In this document: piece by piece, positions 25,576 to 38,610 of the stretch
How the letters are laid out: every line of letters begins with the position of its first letter
Position numbering within the stretch: the first letter of the stretch is position 1
Made by a program: the position numbers and the translations under genes
Origin: Holacanthus passer
Lineage: Eukaryota > Chordata > Actinopteri > Pomacanthidae
DNA length: 64,000 nucleotides
Assembly (NCBI GenBank): GCA_025331565.1
Contig: JAFREQ010000092.1
Span: 981,001-1,045,000 of the forward strand
Direction: 5' to 3'
Notes under the pieces: model-generated
What the model saw: only the letters and a program-made list of their open reading frames with translations
Told to the model about the DNA's origin: nothing
Databases searched by the model: none

Positions 25576-25639
25576 GTCTGGATCTGAGCAACTATAAAAT
25601 TTAAATTCAGTTCAGATAGACAAAAATCCTCAATCTCTA

Positions 25640-25900
25640 CTGACCTATTCCAGCCAGTATTGCCAGATTATATATTGACATGGTGCAAACATATATAGTT
25701 ATGTAATTATTATATATATTTCTGCACATATTTCTGCATATTTTTGCACTATTGTCTCAAGCTTTAGGAGACAAATGCCCATATTTACTTCGTTGTTGGT
25801 CTTCTTATATGTAAGTACTGCTAGTACTCTAGCAAAGAAGAAATCAAATTCTTGTATGTTTACACATATCTGGCTAATAAAGCTGATTCTGATTCTGATT
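25640..25900 (+). mobile_element. LINE 3' end with (GATTCT)n tail
   Basis: The block TTTTTGCACTATTGTCTCAA followed by TTTACTTCGTTGTTGG and a closing AATAAAGCTGATTCTGATTC TGATT (25876-25900) is the typical 3' untranslated end of a fish non-LTR retrotransposon. The AATAAAGCTGATTCTGATT tail is a known hallmark of such copies. It is 5' truncated with no ORF. Confidence 0.6.
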
Positions 25901-26408
25901 ACACAGCATATTTTAGATTTAGGTCTATGAGAAGTGCTGGTTCAGATTTAATATGAACAAGTTTATCAGTTAACAGTTAACCCCTTTTGTTAAACGTTTT
26001 CTGACTGAAATTCTGACTGTCTAGAATAAAAATGTATGTGGGTAATTTTAATTTTAAAGTCTGTTAACTTTCTGTAGTTTTTGTCCACCATTTGGAATTA
26101 AAACCACATCCAGCAATATATACAAACCTGATTCAGACCAAGAGTTAGAAAAGTTACACGCTGAATATCATTATTCATAGAAAACCAGCTCCATGTCACT
26201 GCTAGAGGTCTAAAATCTACAGAGAACCCCATGACAGCAAAATCTGCTCAGAGACCAGACAGTCAATCACAACCCCTCCTTAAGTCCTTTTTTGTGGTTG
26301 TCCTTAAATCACAACTTCTTTGTCCACCCGAGAGGCCATCTTGTCCATCTCTCCCACCCAAACACATAATACAAATGTGGTATTGCCCACAATAAACAAG
26401 AGCAGACA

Positions 26409-26410
<2 letters not shown>

Positions 26411-26500
<90 letters not shown>
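26411..26500. repeat. Compound (CT)31(CA)14 microsatellite
   Basis: CT repeats at 26411-26472 run directly into CA repeats at 26473-26500. The Arg-Glu and Ser-Leu repeat open frames on both strands are artefacts of this tract. Confidence 0.98.
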
Positions 26501-26506
<6 letters not shown>

Positions 26507-27742
26507 CCACACACTGTACATGTACAGACCACAGACACACACATAGGTCCATCTTCCCAAATCAGCTCAAAGTTTTATAAAGAGAATTCCCCAGTTTTCC
26601 TGTCACAAACAATGAGGACTGAATAAACTAGATTTTCATTAGCTAGTCAAAATACAGATAACAAGAGCTCTGCTCAGGCTCTGACTCAATGTCAACTCGC
26701 ATCAGCCAAGTAAGCAATATCTGGAAGCAAATGAATGAATAAATGTGGCTTTATCTTTCTTGTGGCAGCAGATATTCAGATGGGCTGTTTTTAGAAACGT
26801 ATCGAATCTCACTGACGAGAGCGTTTGGCATCCCGCGGAGGACATTTTTGGTGTCTTTTTCATGCAACATCGCGTGACGTTTTAACTCAAACCATAAACT
26901 CACCGAAAAGGCCGTGTCTCTGAAGCTCAACGCTTCTCCCCAGGGCCAGATCTTGTCATCGCCGGGGGAGCACCCATCATTTAAGGCACGCCGCTCTGCT
27001 GTTGACTTATAAATGCTGGATGTTTTGGCTGGGCTGAAAGAAAATCCTCCATCCTGGCTCAGGTTCAGTCCTGACCATGTCCTTGGTTGGACTCCGTGCC
27101 CTTTGATGAACTGAGAACTATTTGATTTTTTCCTATTTTCTTTGTTTTTACGTGACAGTCTCTCTAATCAGAGGAGTGCTTGCGATAATAAGTATTGTTA
27201 TGGTTGGAATTTCTCTCAGGAAATCATAATCATAATCACAGCAGACTGTTTACTTTGCTCTCTGACTTTTTATAGTTGAGAGAAGGACAAAAATACACAC
27301 AGCGAAAGTAGAAGCGGCCTTTCAGTTGCTCTTCCAGCAGTGATTTATTGGTTTCTGTCATCCTGAATCATGAACAGAAACACAGAAATATTTACATACT
27401 CACATTCCTGCAAAAATATCCTATTATAAATATCGGTATACATTGTTGTGAGTTTATTTAACAATTAAAAGTGCCTCATCTGCCCTCAGTAGGAGAGATC
27501 CAAGGTTCCAGTCAAATGTAATACACAGTATTTTTAGAATTGACAGAGTATTTTTAGCAATTGCTAATGACACTTTAACAATGCAGTTCATCAAATCAGG
27601 AGAGGATATTGATTTTTTTTTTCATGAACTATTTGCAAAAAGACACATTTAGTGCAGATCTGAGGGGATGGAGGGAAGTGTTTTACCTGTGGCAAGTATA
27701 TTTGCTCTTAGCTCTGTATATTGGATCTATAATATAATAGAC

Positions 27743-27777
<35 letters not shown>
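27743..27777. repeat. (AT)n(AG)n microsatellite
   Basis: Seven AT units pass into about ten AG units. Confidence 0.95.
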
Positions 27778-27780
<3 letters not shown>

Positions 27781-28001
27781 TATATCCACTTAGTTTAACA
27801 TATAACAGAAGCTGCTACACTGATGGTTGTGTGTTTCTATTGCTTTGCATTTTATGCACAGTACATGTAGGATATTCCAACCCTGTCACCTAGAAATGAA
27901 AATGATTTACAAATAATTTGCAACAGCAAGTACATTTTAAAAGAAAACATAATATCACTTGTATTATATTTTTTTACCAACATGATAAGAAAAGGTTTTT
28001 A

Positions 28002-28455
28002 ATCACAACCCTGATTTCTATAAAGTTGGGACACTGTGTAAAATGTAAGTAAAAACAGGATTCAATCATTTGCAAACAAAATGTGTTTACTGACAAACAG
28101 TTTTACAAAGTGTTCCTGAGCCCATGTAGTAATCTCCTTTCTACAATCCTGTGTTGACAAAGTGTTGAACCTCTCTCCATCCTCGCTTGTGAACGACTGA
28201 GTCTTTCCAGGATGAACCTTTCATACCCAATCATGATCCTATCACCTGTTACCAATGAACCTGTTTACCTGTGGAAGGATCCAAACAGGTGTTTTTGGAT
28301 CAGTCCACAACTTTCACAGTCTTTTGTTGCTCCTGTCCCAACGCTTTTGAAACATGTTGCTGCCATCAAATTCAGAATAAGCAGATATTTACAAAAATCA
28401 ATGAAGCTGATGAGGTCAAACATGAAATATATTGTCTTTGTGCTGTTTTCATGAT
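28002..28455. mobile_element. Non-autonomous DNA-transposon-like fish repeat, truncated
   Basis: It starts ACAACCCTGATTTCTATAAA then GTTGGGACACTGTGTAAAAT, typical of a widespread teleost element. The interior carries CTTGTGAACGACTGAGTCTT then TCCAGGATGAACC, and CCAAACAGGTGTTTTTGGAT, all in the family order. The copy stops near TATTGTCTTTGTGCTGTTTT without the expected inverted copy of the left end, so the right end is missing. No ORF survives. Confidence 0.7.
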
Positions 28456-28804
28456 GTTTTTCACATCATCCCCTAAAATACAAATAGTTCAACAGTTATT
28501 TAAAAAGTCAATTGTGACACCAGACATGTTTTTATTATATTTTCTATATTTAACCAAAACCACAATCTTTTTCTAAAGCTGGCAGATACTCTGTGTTTTT
28601 AATAAATCCTTATGTTGTGTTATTTTAACATTTTAATCAGCCTTTCTGCATAGCCAGAAACTGAAACTTTGATGCCCGCACAATTTCTGCACATCAGGTT
28701 CTGGGTGGGTCTGTTTCAGGTCAGATTTCAAAATTTGGACCCTTGAAAACCTGTGTTGTTTAAATTAATAATCTGCAGCTCATCTGTTTTTTGTTTTTTT
28801 TTTT

Positions 28805-28829
28805 GTGTGTGTGTGTGTGTGTGTGTGTG
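28805..28829. repeat. (GT)12 microsatellite
   Basis: A GT run preceded by a T-rich run (28788-28804). Confidence 0.95.
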
Positions 28830-30111
28830 AAAAAGTGTGCCTTCAAGTGTGAGCAAGTCTGCAGGTTTGTATGTATTTACTGTATTCATGTACATATCAC
28901 ATATGACCGTGCACATGCGTCTACATGCCTGCTTGCATGTGCACAGTCAAAACCACAGAAAAGTTTGGGGTGAGTCTTTTTTACGGGGCACTCATGTTGC
29001 GTCTTGGAGACCATTTTCCACTCCTATACATGCACAAGGATTTATGGTGACAACCGTTGCTATTTGGAACCTGTGAAACGTTCCTCTGCTTTCCTAAAAG
29101 AATGAAAGCATAACAAACCACTTTTTTTTTTCTTTATTAAAAGCAAATAAATATCCCGGTTTTCTCAAACCACTGAAATCTGTGGCAAAATATTGGGAAC
29201 ATAAAGAGGTTTCAGAAAAATGATATGAATGACAGCATGGCAGCACAGTACCAGTACTAACACAAGCGTTCTTGTCTGCAGACGTCTGCTGACCGAGAAG
29301 GCTGACATCATTAAAATTATTATTTCTTTTTCTGCACTTTCCAGAAAACGTAACTGAGTTGCTGTTATGACTCTGTCCACATTCATTTACAATAGTGATG
29401 TTGTCCTGCTGAGCATCCTTATGAACATATATAACTTTCAAAATACACTCCAATTCCAAAAGCAATTCAATAACACATGCAAGGTACTTATATTAGCCAG
29501 ACAGCTGCAAAGACGTGGTTGCTTCTCATGTATCTCTATATGTAAAAATGGTTTGCAAATTAGAGAGGAATGCCAAAACTAACAGAGAAATATGTTTGAC
29601 TGAAAGTGTTTGGCCTATTTGAAAGGAATTGTGGCCTATTGTGGCGTGCAGAATACATTCATTTTCCAGAAATAACATCGACACATACCAGGAAATATTG
29701 TGATGTGCTATATGTTTAGAGATGAAATACTGTAGAAGCCACAGACCACACAGTGTCTATATTATTACAGCGTGCTGGTCAGCGCCAACTTTAAGTTCAA
29801 AACACCAAAGAATTGCAGCTTATCAACAAATCAAAGCTGAAAAAGAAGACTTGCGGGTCCTCATTCGAATGGGCGTTTGACAAGAGGATATTAGTTTGCC
29901 ACAGAGGCTGGAACACACAAGTTACAAGTGAAAAACATGTTTTCTTACTTACTCCTAATGATTGCTTTTATCCAGGACCAAGATCCAGAGAGAACTGCAA
30001 ATCAATCTAGACTAGACCATGTGCCACTTATTACATTATGTAGTGATATATTTTTCTTGTGTTTGCATGTGTAATTGAACGTGCCAACGTACTCGTGTGT
30101 GTTCAGTTTGT

Positions 30112-30112
<1 letters not shown>

Positions 30113-30150
<38 letters not shown>
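30113..30150. repeat. (AC)19 microsatellite
   Basis: A perfect dinucleotide run in the last astn2 intron. Confidence 0.98.
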
Positions 30151-30154
<4 letters not shown>

Positions 30155-33100
30155 GACTGTGTGTTTTTGTGTCTGCAGGCCTGTCATCAGTTTCTGCGTG
30201 TGTGTGTGTTCGTTCAGGCTCAACCACGAGGAGCGCAGTCAGTGACAGGCGAATGTTATCACTCGTGCTTCAGAAAAATATTGTTCTCCAGTTCTGTAAA
30301 GCTGAAAGTTGTAAACAGTAGAGTTCAACAGCAGGACTTAGTGAATTTAGCTCAACCATATGACTGATCATATTGTTGAATGTATCAAATGTTTGACCTT
30401 TGATCTTATATGTAATTTAAATTTTTACCTTTAAAAGGAAAGTAGGTAACTTCTGGGAGAAAGAAAAACACATTCTTCCTCTAACAAATAACTGAACAAT
30501 AAGGCAGTCATTAATCTATTCAATACACTGTTATGGCCTTACTTTTACTGACTGGTTGCTGACTTGCTGACTTGTTGCTGGTTGCTGTTAAGCAAAGTTA
30601 TATAGTCTCACTTTAGTCAGAAACCTTACTTACTTGCTAGAAAGTAGTGCAAATGAAATCTGCTGACAGATTTGTGGATTATCCAAAGTAACCAGAACAT
30701 TGTTTTGGGTTTTTTAAGCTCCTGTTAAATTCAGTAAATACAATTTTTAATACTATGAGCATCAAAACAAAATTTCATTCACCACCATTATATTGAAGTA
30801 GAGGCAGAAATATTCTAAATACAAAACCTGGAAACCAAAATGAATGAATAGAGTAGGTTAAGCTCAAATTATACTTCGTGCGCCCACGTAACCCTCAAGA
30901 AAACAATCTCATCACTTAGTAAGCCCTTCTTTTCTATAATACTATATGTCTTTAGTTTAGCATACGTACATGGAGCTGACATTATACCATCATTTTATTT
31001 CTCTTTACCATCATCAGTCATTGTTCTGGTCATCACCAGTGAGAACCATGACTTCATCAACTCCATTACTTTCCCTGCCATCATCTCCCCCCGTTCACTG
31101 TTCGTCTTTGTTTTCGCCATTTTCACCTCTCCGCCATCTTTTGCACATCAGTCATCGTTATCCCATCGGCGTCAGACAACAACCAGGTGAGTGCCCACGA
31201 TGACTAGCAGAACATTACATATTTGTGAATTCACTGTGCTTTGCTTTCACCAGCACATTTTGCATTCTGAATCAAATGAAAGTGGAGCACACGGGAGGGA
31301 AACCTGCATAGCTGCAGGCGGGCTGTGTGAAGTAATCTGCTGAAACTGGTCTGCACGTGAAACCTAGAGCTCCGGATAGGTAAAAACACTTAAACAGACA
31401 AATGCTCTTTGTTCGTTCTATCAGGATGGTCATTCATTTCCTCTGGCTGATGCACGCTGATGTGTAGCCTGGGTGCTCTGACGTGTCATCAGTTCATCAG
31501 TATAATGTGCCGGGGCTCTGGTGACCACGGTGCGTCCAGCAGACTTGTGGCTTGGCAGGACGGGGATGCTGTGCAGTAGAAGTGCTGGTTTGGCTGAAGA
31601 ATGAGGAGAAAGTGTGTGTGGAATGAATGAAATCTTCCCCCCGCTGCCATTTTCTGACTTTAGACAAACACTTGACAGGGTTTCACTACAAGGGCCAACC
31701 AGGCTGCTTAATGCTTAATCGGGCTTAATGGTTATTTATTGCACTCGGTGTCCCTGTGAGATGTATTTATATGAACTCTGTGCATCATGTTACTACTGGA
31801 GATGATTTTTCAGCTGGCCTGGTTTGGCTGAAGGACAAGTTCAAGCATTTCATAGTCTCTCCTCTGCCTCTTCACGATATTACGGCCGTCTATTAGCCTG
31901 TTTTCCGCCGCAGGACCGGGTCTTTATTTTCCACGGCCATTCATTTCTTCATTCATTCATTTTTCCACTGTTTTATTTTCACCATTCCTTCCCGGAGCTT
32001 CAGCAGCCACTGTGTGCTTTGGGTCAAAGCTGGAATGTGTCAGTAACAGTGCACCTTACCCTGCGAGCTCCCTCAGACAGGAAGCAGTGGTAGATGGGTA
32101 GGTTTTAGGTTCTGTCACACAGTGATGTCATTCTGAAACAACAGCAGGGCCACAGTCTGATTTACGGACTGCAGACAGCCTGTCTATCTGAAGGCTGATG
32201 TGCAGCGACATTAAAATTCCACCTTCCTTCAGATGCTTGGCAACAAGCGTTTCCCACAGTTCATTGCATTTCCTGGTTGCTACTCCATAAATCCTTACAA
32301 AGCAACCAATGCAAGGGATTGGACTGTGTTGGGGGAATATATGCTGTAGCACATTATGGCAGTATACTTCTGCACCACAATACAAGCACGAGTAGATGTC
32401 AAAATTAGGCATTTTCCTGAGGTGTAGCTGTGATTATTTTTCTTCACCTGCACTCCTTTAGGATTTGAATGACTTTCTAAGTGATAAAGTAGGACAGGAA
32501 TTTGGTTTTTAGAAGATAAGTCCATTGACTTACAGCAGGACTAAGATCATCTTGGCTCAGCAATGAGATGATCAGGGCTTTTACGGGTGAGGAAGTAATG
32601 CTCTCTGCAGCGGTTTTGGATTTTGCCTAATGACAACCAGTACTGCCTGTGTCTCTTGTCTTCAGATGCCCCTTTCGCACTGGACAAAAAACCCCACTAA
32701 CATCTGGCTTTTGTCTTCACTGGGTACAATCAGCATTCATTCCTGGGTCAAATGACTCTGTCGTGATAATAGGTTTATAATCAGCAGTGATGGAGACATG
32801 ACACCCGGGTGGACAAGTTCATTTTCACCCTTTTTCTGGTGCAGTGTTATAATTCACATTGATCACCGTTGAATCTGGGAATGATGTGCAACAGAAGCAT
32901 TGTTCAGTCTGTGTCGAGTTAGAAAGAGAGACTGAAGTGAAAGTAACTGCTGTAACACTGTCACAGGCGCCTCCACGCTGCTTTCTCCTGTTGGCTATTT
33001 TCTTTTCTTCACTTGTGACGTCAAAAAAAAACAGGAAAGCAAATTTGTCTACTGGCAATGGGAAAGAAGAGCATCGCCTATGTTTAGCAGGTTTACCCAT

Positions 33101-33625
33101 GTTTAAAAAACCTGCATATACACACTAATTTTGCTGTTAAAATGGTAGTGAGGAAGCTAATGAGTGTGCCGTTCAGATAAGTAATACTTCAGTGTAGCTC
33201 GACAGAGGGCTGGTGGCTGTCCTCCCCTTGAAGCCACACTTCAATTTACTGGAATTGGACGGGAACATTTTTTTTACATCAACCAGCCGCAGACAAATAG
33301 TTTTATTTTAATCATTATGAAAGAAATATTGTCAAATATTATCCTTGACAGTACTGACCTCATGACATATAATCATCTTGACCACACAAACACACAAAAT
33401 TGTCAGACCTTGTAATGATGAAATTACAGCAGACTGTATTGTACAGGTTGTTTTCCAACAGTCCACCCCCAGACGAAGAAATGTGTCATTTATATTTTTT
33501 ATTTTCTGTATGTTTTTGAATGAACATCACTCTCATTTTCTAACTTGTAATGTTTATGGATGTTATCAAGGTCTTGAAAGCAAACAAAAACATTCTTTAT
33601 TTACGTCCTCCCTTTCTTCCAACAG

Positions 33626-33863
33626 GAAGGCCGGCCTCATCCTCTCCCAGCTAGACGAACTCTCCCCGTGGTGTAAGGGTCTTCTCCAGGAGCCCAAGAT
33701 CGGCCTCCGCAGGATGTCCCTCAAGTTCCTGTCCTGCCGTTACACTGACACCAAGGCCTTCGGGCTGAACTGGTCTGACATGGGCCAGGACGTGCACAAG
33801 GCCTGCGACGAGCAGACGCTCACTGTCATGTACAATGATTATGGCGAGCCCAAGGAGCTGTAA
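33626..33863 (+). CDS. astn2: astrotactin-2, terminal coding exon with stop
   Basis: The acceptor TTCCAACAG precedes a base completing an Arg codon. The exon then reads KAGLILSQLDELSPWCKGLL, QEPKIGLRRMSLKFLSCRYT, DTKAFGLNWSDMGQDVHKAC and DEQTLTVMYNDYGEPKEL, then TAA at 33861-33863. The family context is the C-terminal end of the annexin-like region. The YNDYG.. ending is the ASTN2 type; from memory ASTN1 ends quite differently. The open frame can be traced upstream to 33378 but that part is intron: it lacks similarity and a consensus acceptor lies at 33624-33625. Together the four exons give 218 residues plus stop in one continuous frame. Confidence 0.92.
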
Positions 33864-33933
33864 AATCATTTAGAGCTGTTAGTTTGGATGTGTACAGGAA
33901 TATGGGAGATTTGTCAAACCCAACAAAGAAACA

Positions 33934-33939
33934 AATAAA
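33934..33939 (+). terminator. astn2: Proximal polyadenylation signal candidate, astn2
   Basis: AATAAA lies 71 bases after the stop codon, with a T-rich stretch (CACTTTTTTCC) about 12 bases downstream. Its use would give a very short 3' UTR. Confidence 0.4.
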
Positions 33940-34274
33940 ATGCAGGTTTCGCACTTTTTTCCAAAAGTTAAATGCAGTCACGGTGTCATGGGCCAATGCT
34001 AAACATTATTTGAAATGCCATTTACTCTGTTAAACTTATTGGTAAATGCACTCAGAAGTTTAATGATCTAACAAAATTAATGCAAATCTGACACATTCTG
34101 CGGATGCTTCACAACAAGAGCCATCCTTGTTTCACGCCTTTCGTCAGTTCTCATTGGTCCTTCTTCATTGCTACATAATAATGACACATATTTTCTTTGT
34201 TATACATCAAGATCTTACAGACTGAAGCACCATTGGGAGGCTGAGGAAAGGTGTGAAATCAGTAAAGTACTAAT

Positions 34275-34425
34275 CACAGGGTTGGCAGTTTGTGTGTGTC
34301 CTTGAGCAAGACACTGGACCCCAAACTGCTCCCGATGGTCAGTCCAGCACCTCGCACAGTAGCTGGCTGCCATCGCTGTGTGAGTGTGTGTGTCAGTGGG
34401 TGAATGAGAGGCAAATTATATAATT
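34275..34425 (+). mobile_element. tRNA-derived-type SINE fragment
   Basis: GGGTTGGCAGTTTGTGTGTG then TCCTTGAGCAAGACACTGGA then CCCCAAACTGCTCCCGATGG, followed by a GTGTGAGTGTGTGTGTCAGTG and GGGTGAATGAGAGG stretch, follows the conserved body of an abundant teleost SINE (..GGTTCGAT..TGTCCTTGAGCAAGACACTGAACCCC..). It begins about 410 bases past the astn2 stop, so it would sit inside the 3' UTR if the distal polyadenylation site is used. Confidence 0.7.
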
Positions 34426-36771
34426 GGAATTTGTCGTGAAGAAGCTGTGGGCACAAATAGAATTGTTTACCTAACTACGAAGGTTAACATTTTGCTTAAT
34501 AATAAGGTTGTTGCATATGTATTTAAAGGCAGGAATGGACCTAAAAAGCCTAGAAAATCTAAATGGATCAGAAATCACTGTTATTCCATTATATTTATAA
34601 GAGATTTTTGTAAAACTAGGTTCTACAGTTTTTCCTTTTTTAAAATTCATTTAAATGAAGAATGGCATGAAAAAAATCATCGCACAAAAAAAGTAATGAA
34701 AAGTAATGAAAAGCTAAAAATATGTTTTCCATTTTGTTCTGTGTTGAATCATGACATCAAATGCATTTATCTTAGACAAACAAATATCTTAGAGGAAGTC
34801 AACAGGGGACATGCATTTTATTTCACTCAACTATTTCCTTGTTGGCCCCAGCAATCTTCATTTTAAACTTTGATACAGAAAGAGAGCACCTCTTTTTACC
34901 CTTTGTTGCAAAAATCTTAATGCACATAATTTCATTTGGCTTCTTTCATATTCAGTCAAATATCAAAATGGCAGATTTTGGACAAACTGTTGAGGGCAGC
35001 TCCTTTGTGCCACTTTTAATCCAAACTTAGTCGCAGACATTTTGGTGATTACACAAGGAACAAATTCCTGATGTCAAACAAGTGGCCAATAACTGACTGT
35101 GACTTTTTAGGGAGCCCACATCCGTCCTACAGCCCGGACACAGTTAGCTGCTTCTCGGACATGACTTCTAAAGTCAAAGCTTTGTTCTTGTAAAGTTTAC
35201 ATGAAAAATGGATCCGGGAGATTCTGGGTCTTGTAAAGATTTAACCATTAAAGTTTATTGTAGCTTCGGTTTCACTGGTACATTCCAGCCATTGGTTAAT
35301 ATTTTACAGCTTCTGATGCTTGTCGTACGCATTTGTTACGAGTAGCTGCAACACACCCAGCAGGTGAACACTTCATGGGCTAAAACATCATGTATCTGCT
35401 CGGCTGTGATTTGGTATTGGCTGCTGTATTGTGTGGAGTTGCTTCTACGTCAAATCTCATGAAGACTTTTTCAACAGTCACTTCTCTTTTTTTTTTTTTA
35501 CATATTTTGAATGATTGAGACAAGTAATCACAAACCTGGTTTGGTCTTTTGTCATTCAATGATGTGGTGCATATTTAACAACATATTAAAGTAAATGTCA
35601 TGTAGCGACAATGGGGAAAAATAGCCAGTATTTTACAGTTATCCATGATTGTATGAGAAAGGTGTGGTAGCATGTAAGCAGCCGAAGCTAAAGAGATTTT
35701 AGAAGGGTGAAAGACAGGTGATCTGCTAGGAGTTATTTTAGTAGGACAGACATTCAAAAAATGGAACTTGTACATAGCATTATCATAAAGTTTTAGCGAT
35801 ATAACCTGTTGAATGTAGTATTGATAGTTTGCATTTATAACTGAAGTTGTCATAAAGGAGTTTTACTAAATAACAGGCATCACAGAGGAAGTCCACAGAT
35901 CAGTTCATTTTCTCAACGCGTTCTATAAAACCTGCCAAACATTTGACAGTATTTTCATTTATGGTTTTACCATTTTCATATCTCTCACGCTCTAACCAAT
36001 GAACGCTGTTCAAAGTGATAATTCTGTATTGAACCTGCATTAACAGTGTCTTAATGTTCTCAGCAGCTTCTCTGTATGTTTGAACTTCATGCAATAACGT
36101 ATCTTTAGAAAGATTTTTCCCACATTTTCCACTTATACTGTGTGTTTATCGTGAGTATATTTTACCTTTTCTTCGACCTCTATCTGTCATTATTTTATCA
36201 CTGTGCAGTGGCCATGTTGGAGAGTGATGTCAAAGAAACGCGGTTAGTTGTTGATTTTTAACAAATCTCATATGTGAATACTAAAATGAACACTTGTAGA
36301 TTTTTGTATAGGCAGCAAAGTATTTCATAAATGCATTACATTATAGCACAGTACAGTGTTTTTCTTCTGTATATAAATGTACAACGGGTGATATTTTACA
36401 ACATTTATGTGTGCTTTAGTAGATACAATATTGTACTGTAATATCTGCTGTGTAGCTTAGTCTAGCAATTGGAGTAATAGACTGATTGCAGTTCTGATGC
36501 AAAGAGCCGAGAGCTTGACTTTCTTGGATCTGAAACTGGATTTGTCAGGAACTGTAAGTGATTGGTTGACTAACAGATGCTATCATTTTGTTGTACAAAA
36601 ATGGTAAAATGACTAATTAAGTGTAATCAAACGTAAAATGAATAAGGCGACAAGATGACCTTTGAGAGAAATGTGAACCAACCATCTACTATCTGCATGA
36701 TATTATTCTGCCTATACTGTATGTGGCTATTATGACCTTTTTTCACTTTAATCTTTGATACTTCAAAGAAC

Positions 36772-36777
36772 AATAAA
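36772..36777 (+). terminator. astn2: Distal polyadenylation signal candidate, astn2
   Basis: AATAAA in a CAAAGAACAATAAAGAATAT context is followed about 18 bases later by GTGTGTGTA, a good GU-rich downstream element. If used, the astn2 3' UTR would be about 2.9 kb. Confidence 0.45.
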
Positions 36778-38421
36778 GAATATATTGTGAAAAGTGTGTG
36801 TATAGATATTCTTCAGTAGCGCCCGACAGATGTCAGCATAAATCTTGTCGGATTTGTTTGCACCATAAAGTTTTCCATGCTCTTGAATTACTTAATTCGT
36901 GCACATTAAAAATTCATATTCTTGAGGCGCGCTGGGGAGTTTGAACTTCAACTCAGGAGTCCAACCTCCTGAGGACGGGAGGACGCGATATGATCAATTT
37001 ACAAATGGGACAGCAGTGTTCTTGCTGACAGCACCAGCTCAGCTCAGCACTAATGTTTACACTTTAATACACCTGAGCTGCAGTCAAAAGATACGCCTGG
37101 TATCCAATCTGTGATGTATATTAAAAAATAAAATATACTATAATATAGACTGCAGTGCCTCTGATCATTTTCATGTGTTGATTATAATGGAAATGTGGTG
37201 AAATCTGGAAAGCACCACAGAGGCAGCACTGTTGAACCTCATCTTTAGCTTCAGACAAACTAATGTGATATTTCTTCTCTGACCAAAATGTATCTTCTTA
37301 AAGGCTTTTTGTATCAAAATGTTACGGAGACATAAGAACTAGCAGTAAATTACCAAAGGGCTGACAATCTCTGCCATCACTGCTGGTTGGCATTTGAAAT
37401 GCATTCTGGGATACCTGGCTACACCAACTACAATAAGTCAGCTCCCAAAGTATTCTGGATAAAAAGGGGCTGAGCCAGAGCACTTGTGGTCATTTGGACA
37501 GTACTTGGCCAGAAGTGGACTTTGAATTGCAACAGTATCTTGGACTGTGAGTGATGATGTTTCAGGTCCATGTGAACACAAGTACGGCCAAGAACGCAGG
37601 CTGAGGAAGGCCTTTGTATGACATATGACGTAAGTTACGGGTTCTTGTCTGCTCAGCTATGGAGGAGCATGCAGACTATTAGTGGCAGGCGTTTCAAAAT
37701 ACTGAATTCATTCTGTTTCATTTTGTATTTTGTTTTTTTGGGGGCAAACTGACCCAGAAAATTGTGGCCTACTTTTGAATTTGAGAAGGACGATCAAGTA
37801 GAAATCTTGATATGTGACAAAGGATAATGTCCAGGGTGAAACCATTTCAGATAGTCTCGGGTATCAGAACTCAGATCTCTGACGGCAGACACAAGTGAAG
37901 ATTACTGGGTAACCATTTTGCAAAAGCTGAAAGTTTGCTGGGAATGAAGACTGTCCTGACATTCTGTATATGACGTCAGACTGATAGTTGAGAAACTTGC
38001 TCTCTTTTTCCAAACCATGTCAAGTGTAGTACTACTGCAGGGTTTGTTGTAATCCTCAAAGATATGTTGAAGCCTGCAGAGAGAGGCTGAAAAATCACAT
38101 ATGAAAATGTCACCTCTGTTCTGTCACCTCTTTCATTAACAATTTGATTCTATATTTACATGTCCACAAACATGAAATTACTGCTGTAGTTCCTGAAGTA
38201 ATTAATATAGAATATTGATTCCCATTTTGTTCCATTAGCAACCATTCAACAATCCATGACACAGGCAAAGCATTACACACAGAACCTTTAATCTTTAGGC
38301 TTATTCTTCTTAACTCAAATCTAAAGCTATCGATCACTGTAAAATGAGATACAAATATCTGGATGATAGTATTAAAGATGGTGATTAGAGTGCTTTTAAA
38401 TTATTCTGCAATGAAACAAAA

Positions 38422-38456
38422 TGTGTGTGTGTGTCTGTCTGTGTGTGTGTGTGTGC
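38422..38456. repeat. (GT)n microsatellite, interrupted
   Basis: GT repeats are broken by CTGTCT in the middle. Confidence 0.9.
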
Positions 38457-38610
38457 ATCCTGTCAAGTCAGCCGATTTATTATATATATATTATTTAACA
38501 GTTTAACATATAATTTGTACATGCATTGAAACCCACAAAAGACACTTCCCCTGTGAATGAACGTAAATCAAATGAAGACACACGTCGTAAGGGTCGATAT
38601 AAAGTTGCTA

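Larger units (their letters stand above)
22345..33625. other. astn2 last intron (11.3 kb)
   Basis: GTACAG donor and TTCCAACAG acceptor; phase 2. It contains several repeats and microsatellites listed separately. Outside those (22345-25460, 30151-33625) I see no coding or RNA gene. The block 22640-23120 has symmetric open frames but no family motif. Parts of 24560-24790, 26780-27010 and 31690-31815 look non-repetitive and rich in homeodomain-type TAAT sites. Confidence 0.8.

Noticed and set aside
26263..26580. Arg-Glu and Ser-Leu repeat proteins
   Set aside because: They arise entirely from the CT/CA microsatellite.
33378..33625. Extension of the last astn2 exon upstream along the open frame, starting at an ATG
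   Set aside because: The upstream codons do not resemble the family, and an intronic pyrimidine tract with an AG acceptor at 33624-33625 gives the correct phase join to the previous exon.
34447..34866. 139-codon open frame between the two genes
   Set aside because: AT-rich composition, lysine/phenylalanine-rich, no domain, and located in the putative astn2 3' UTR.
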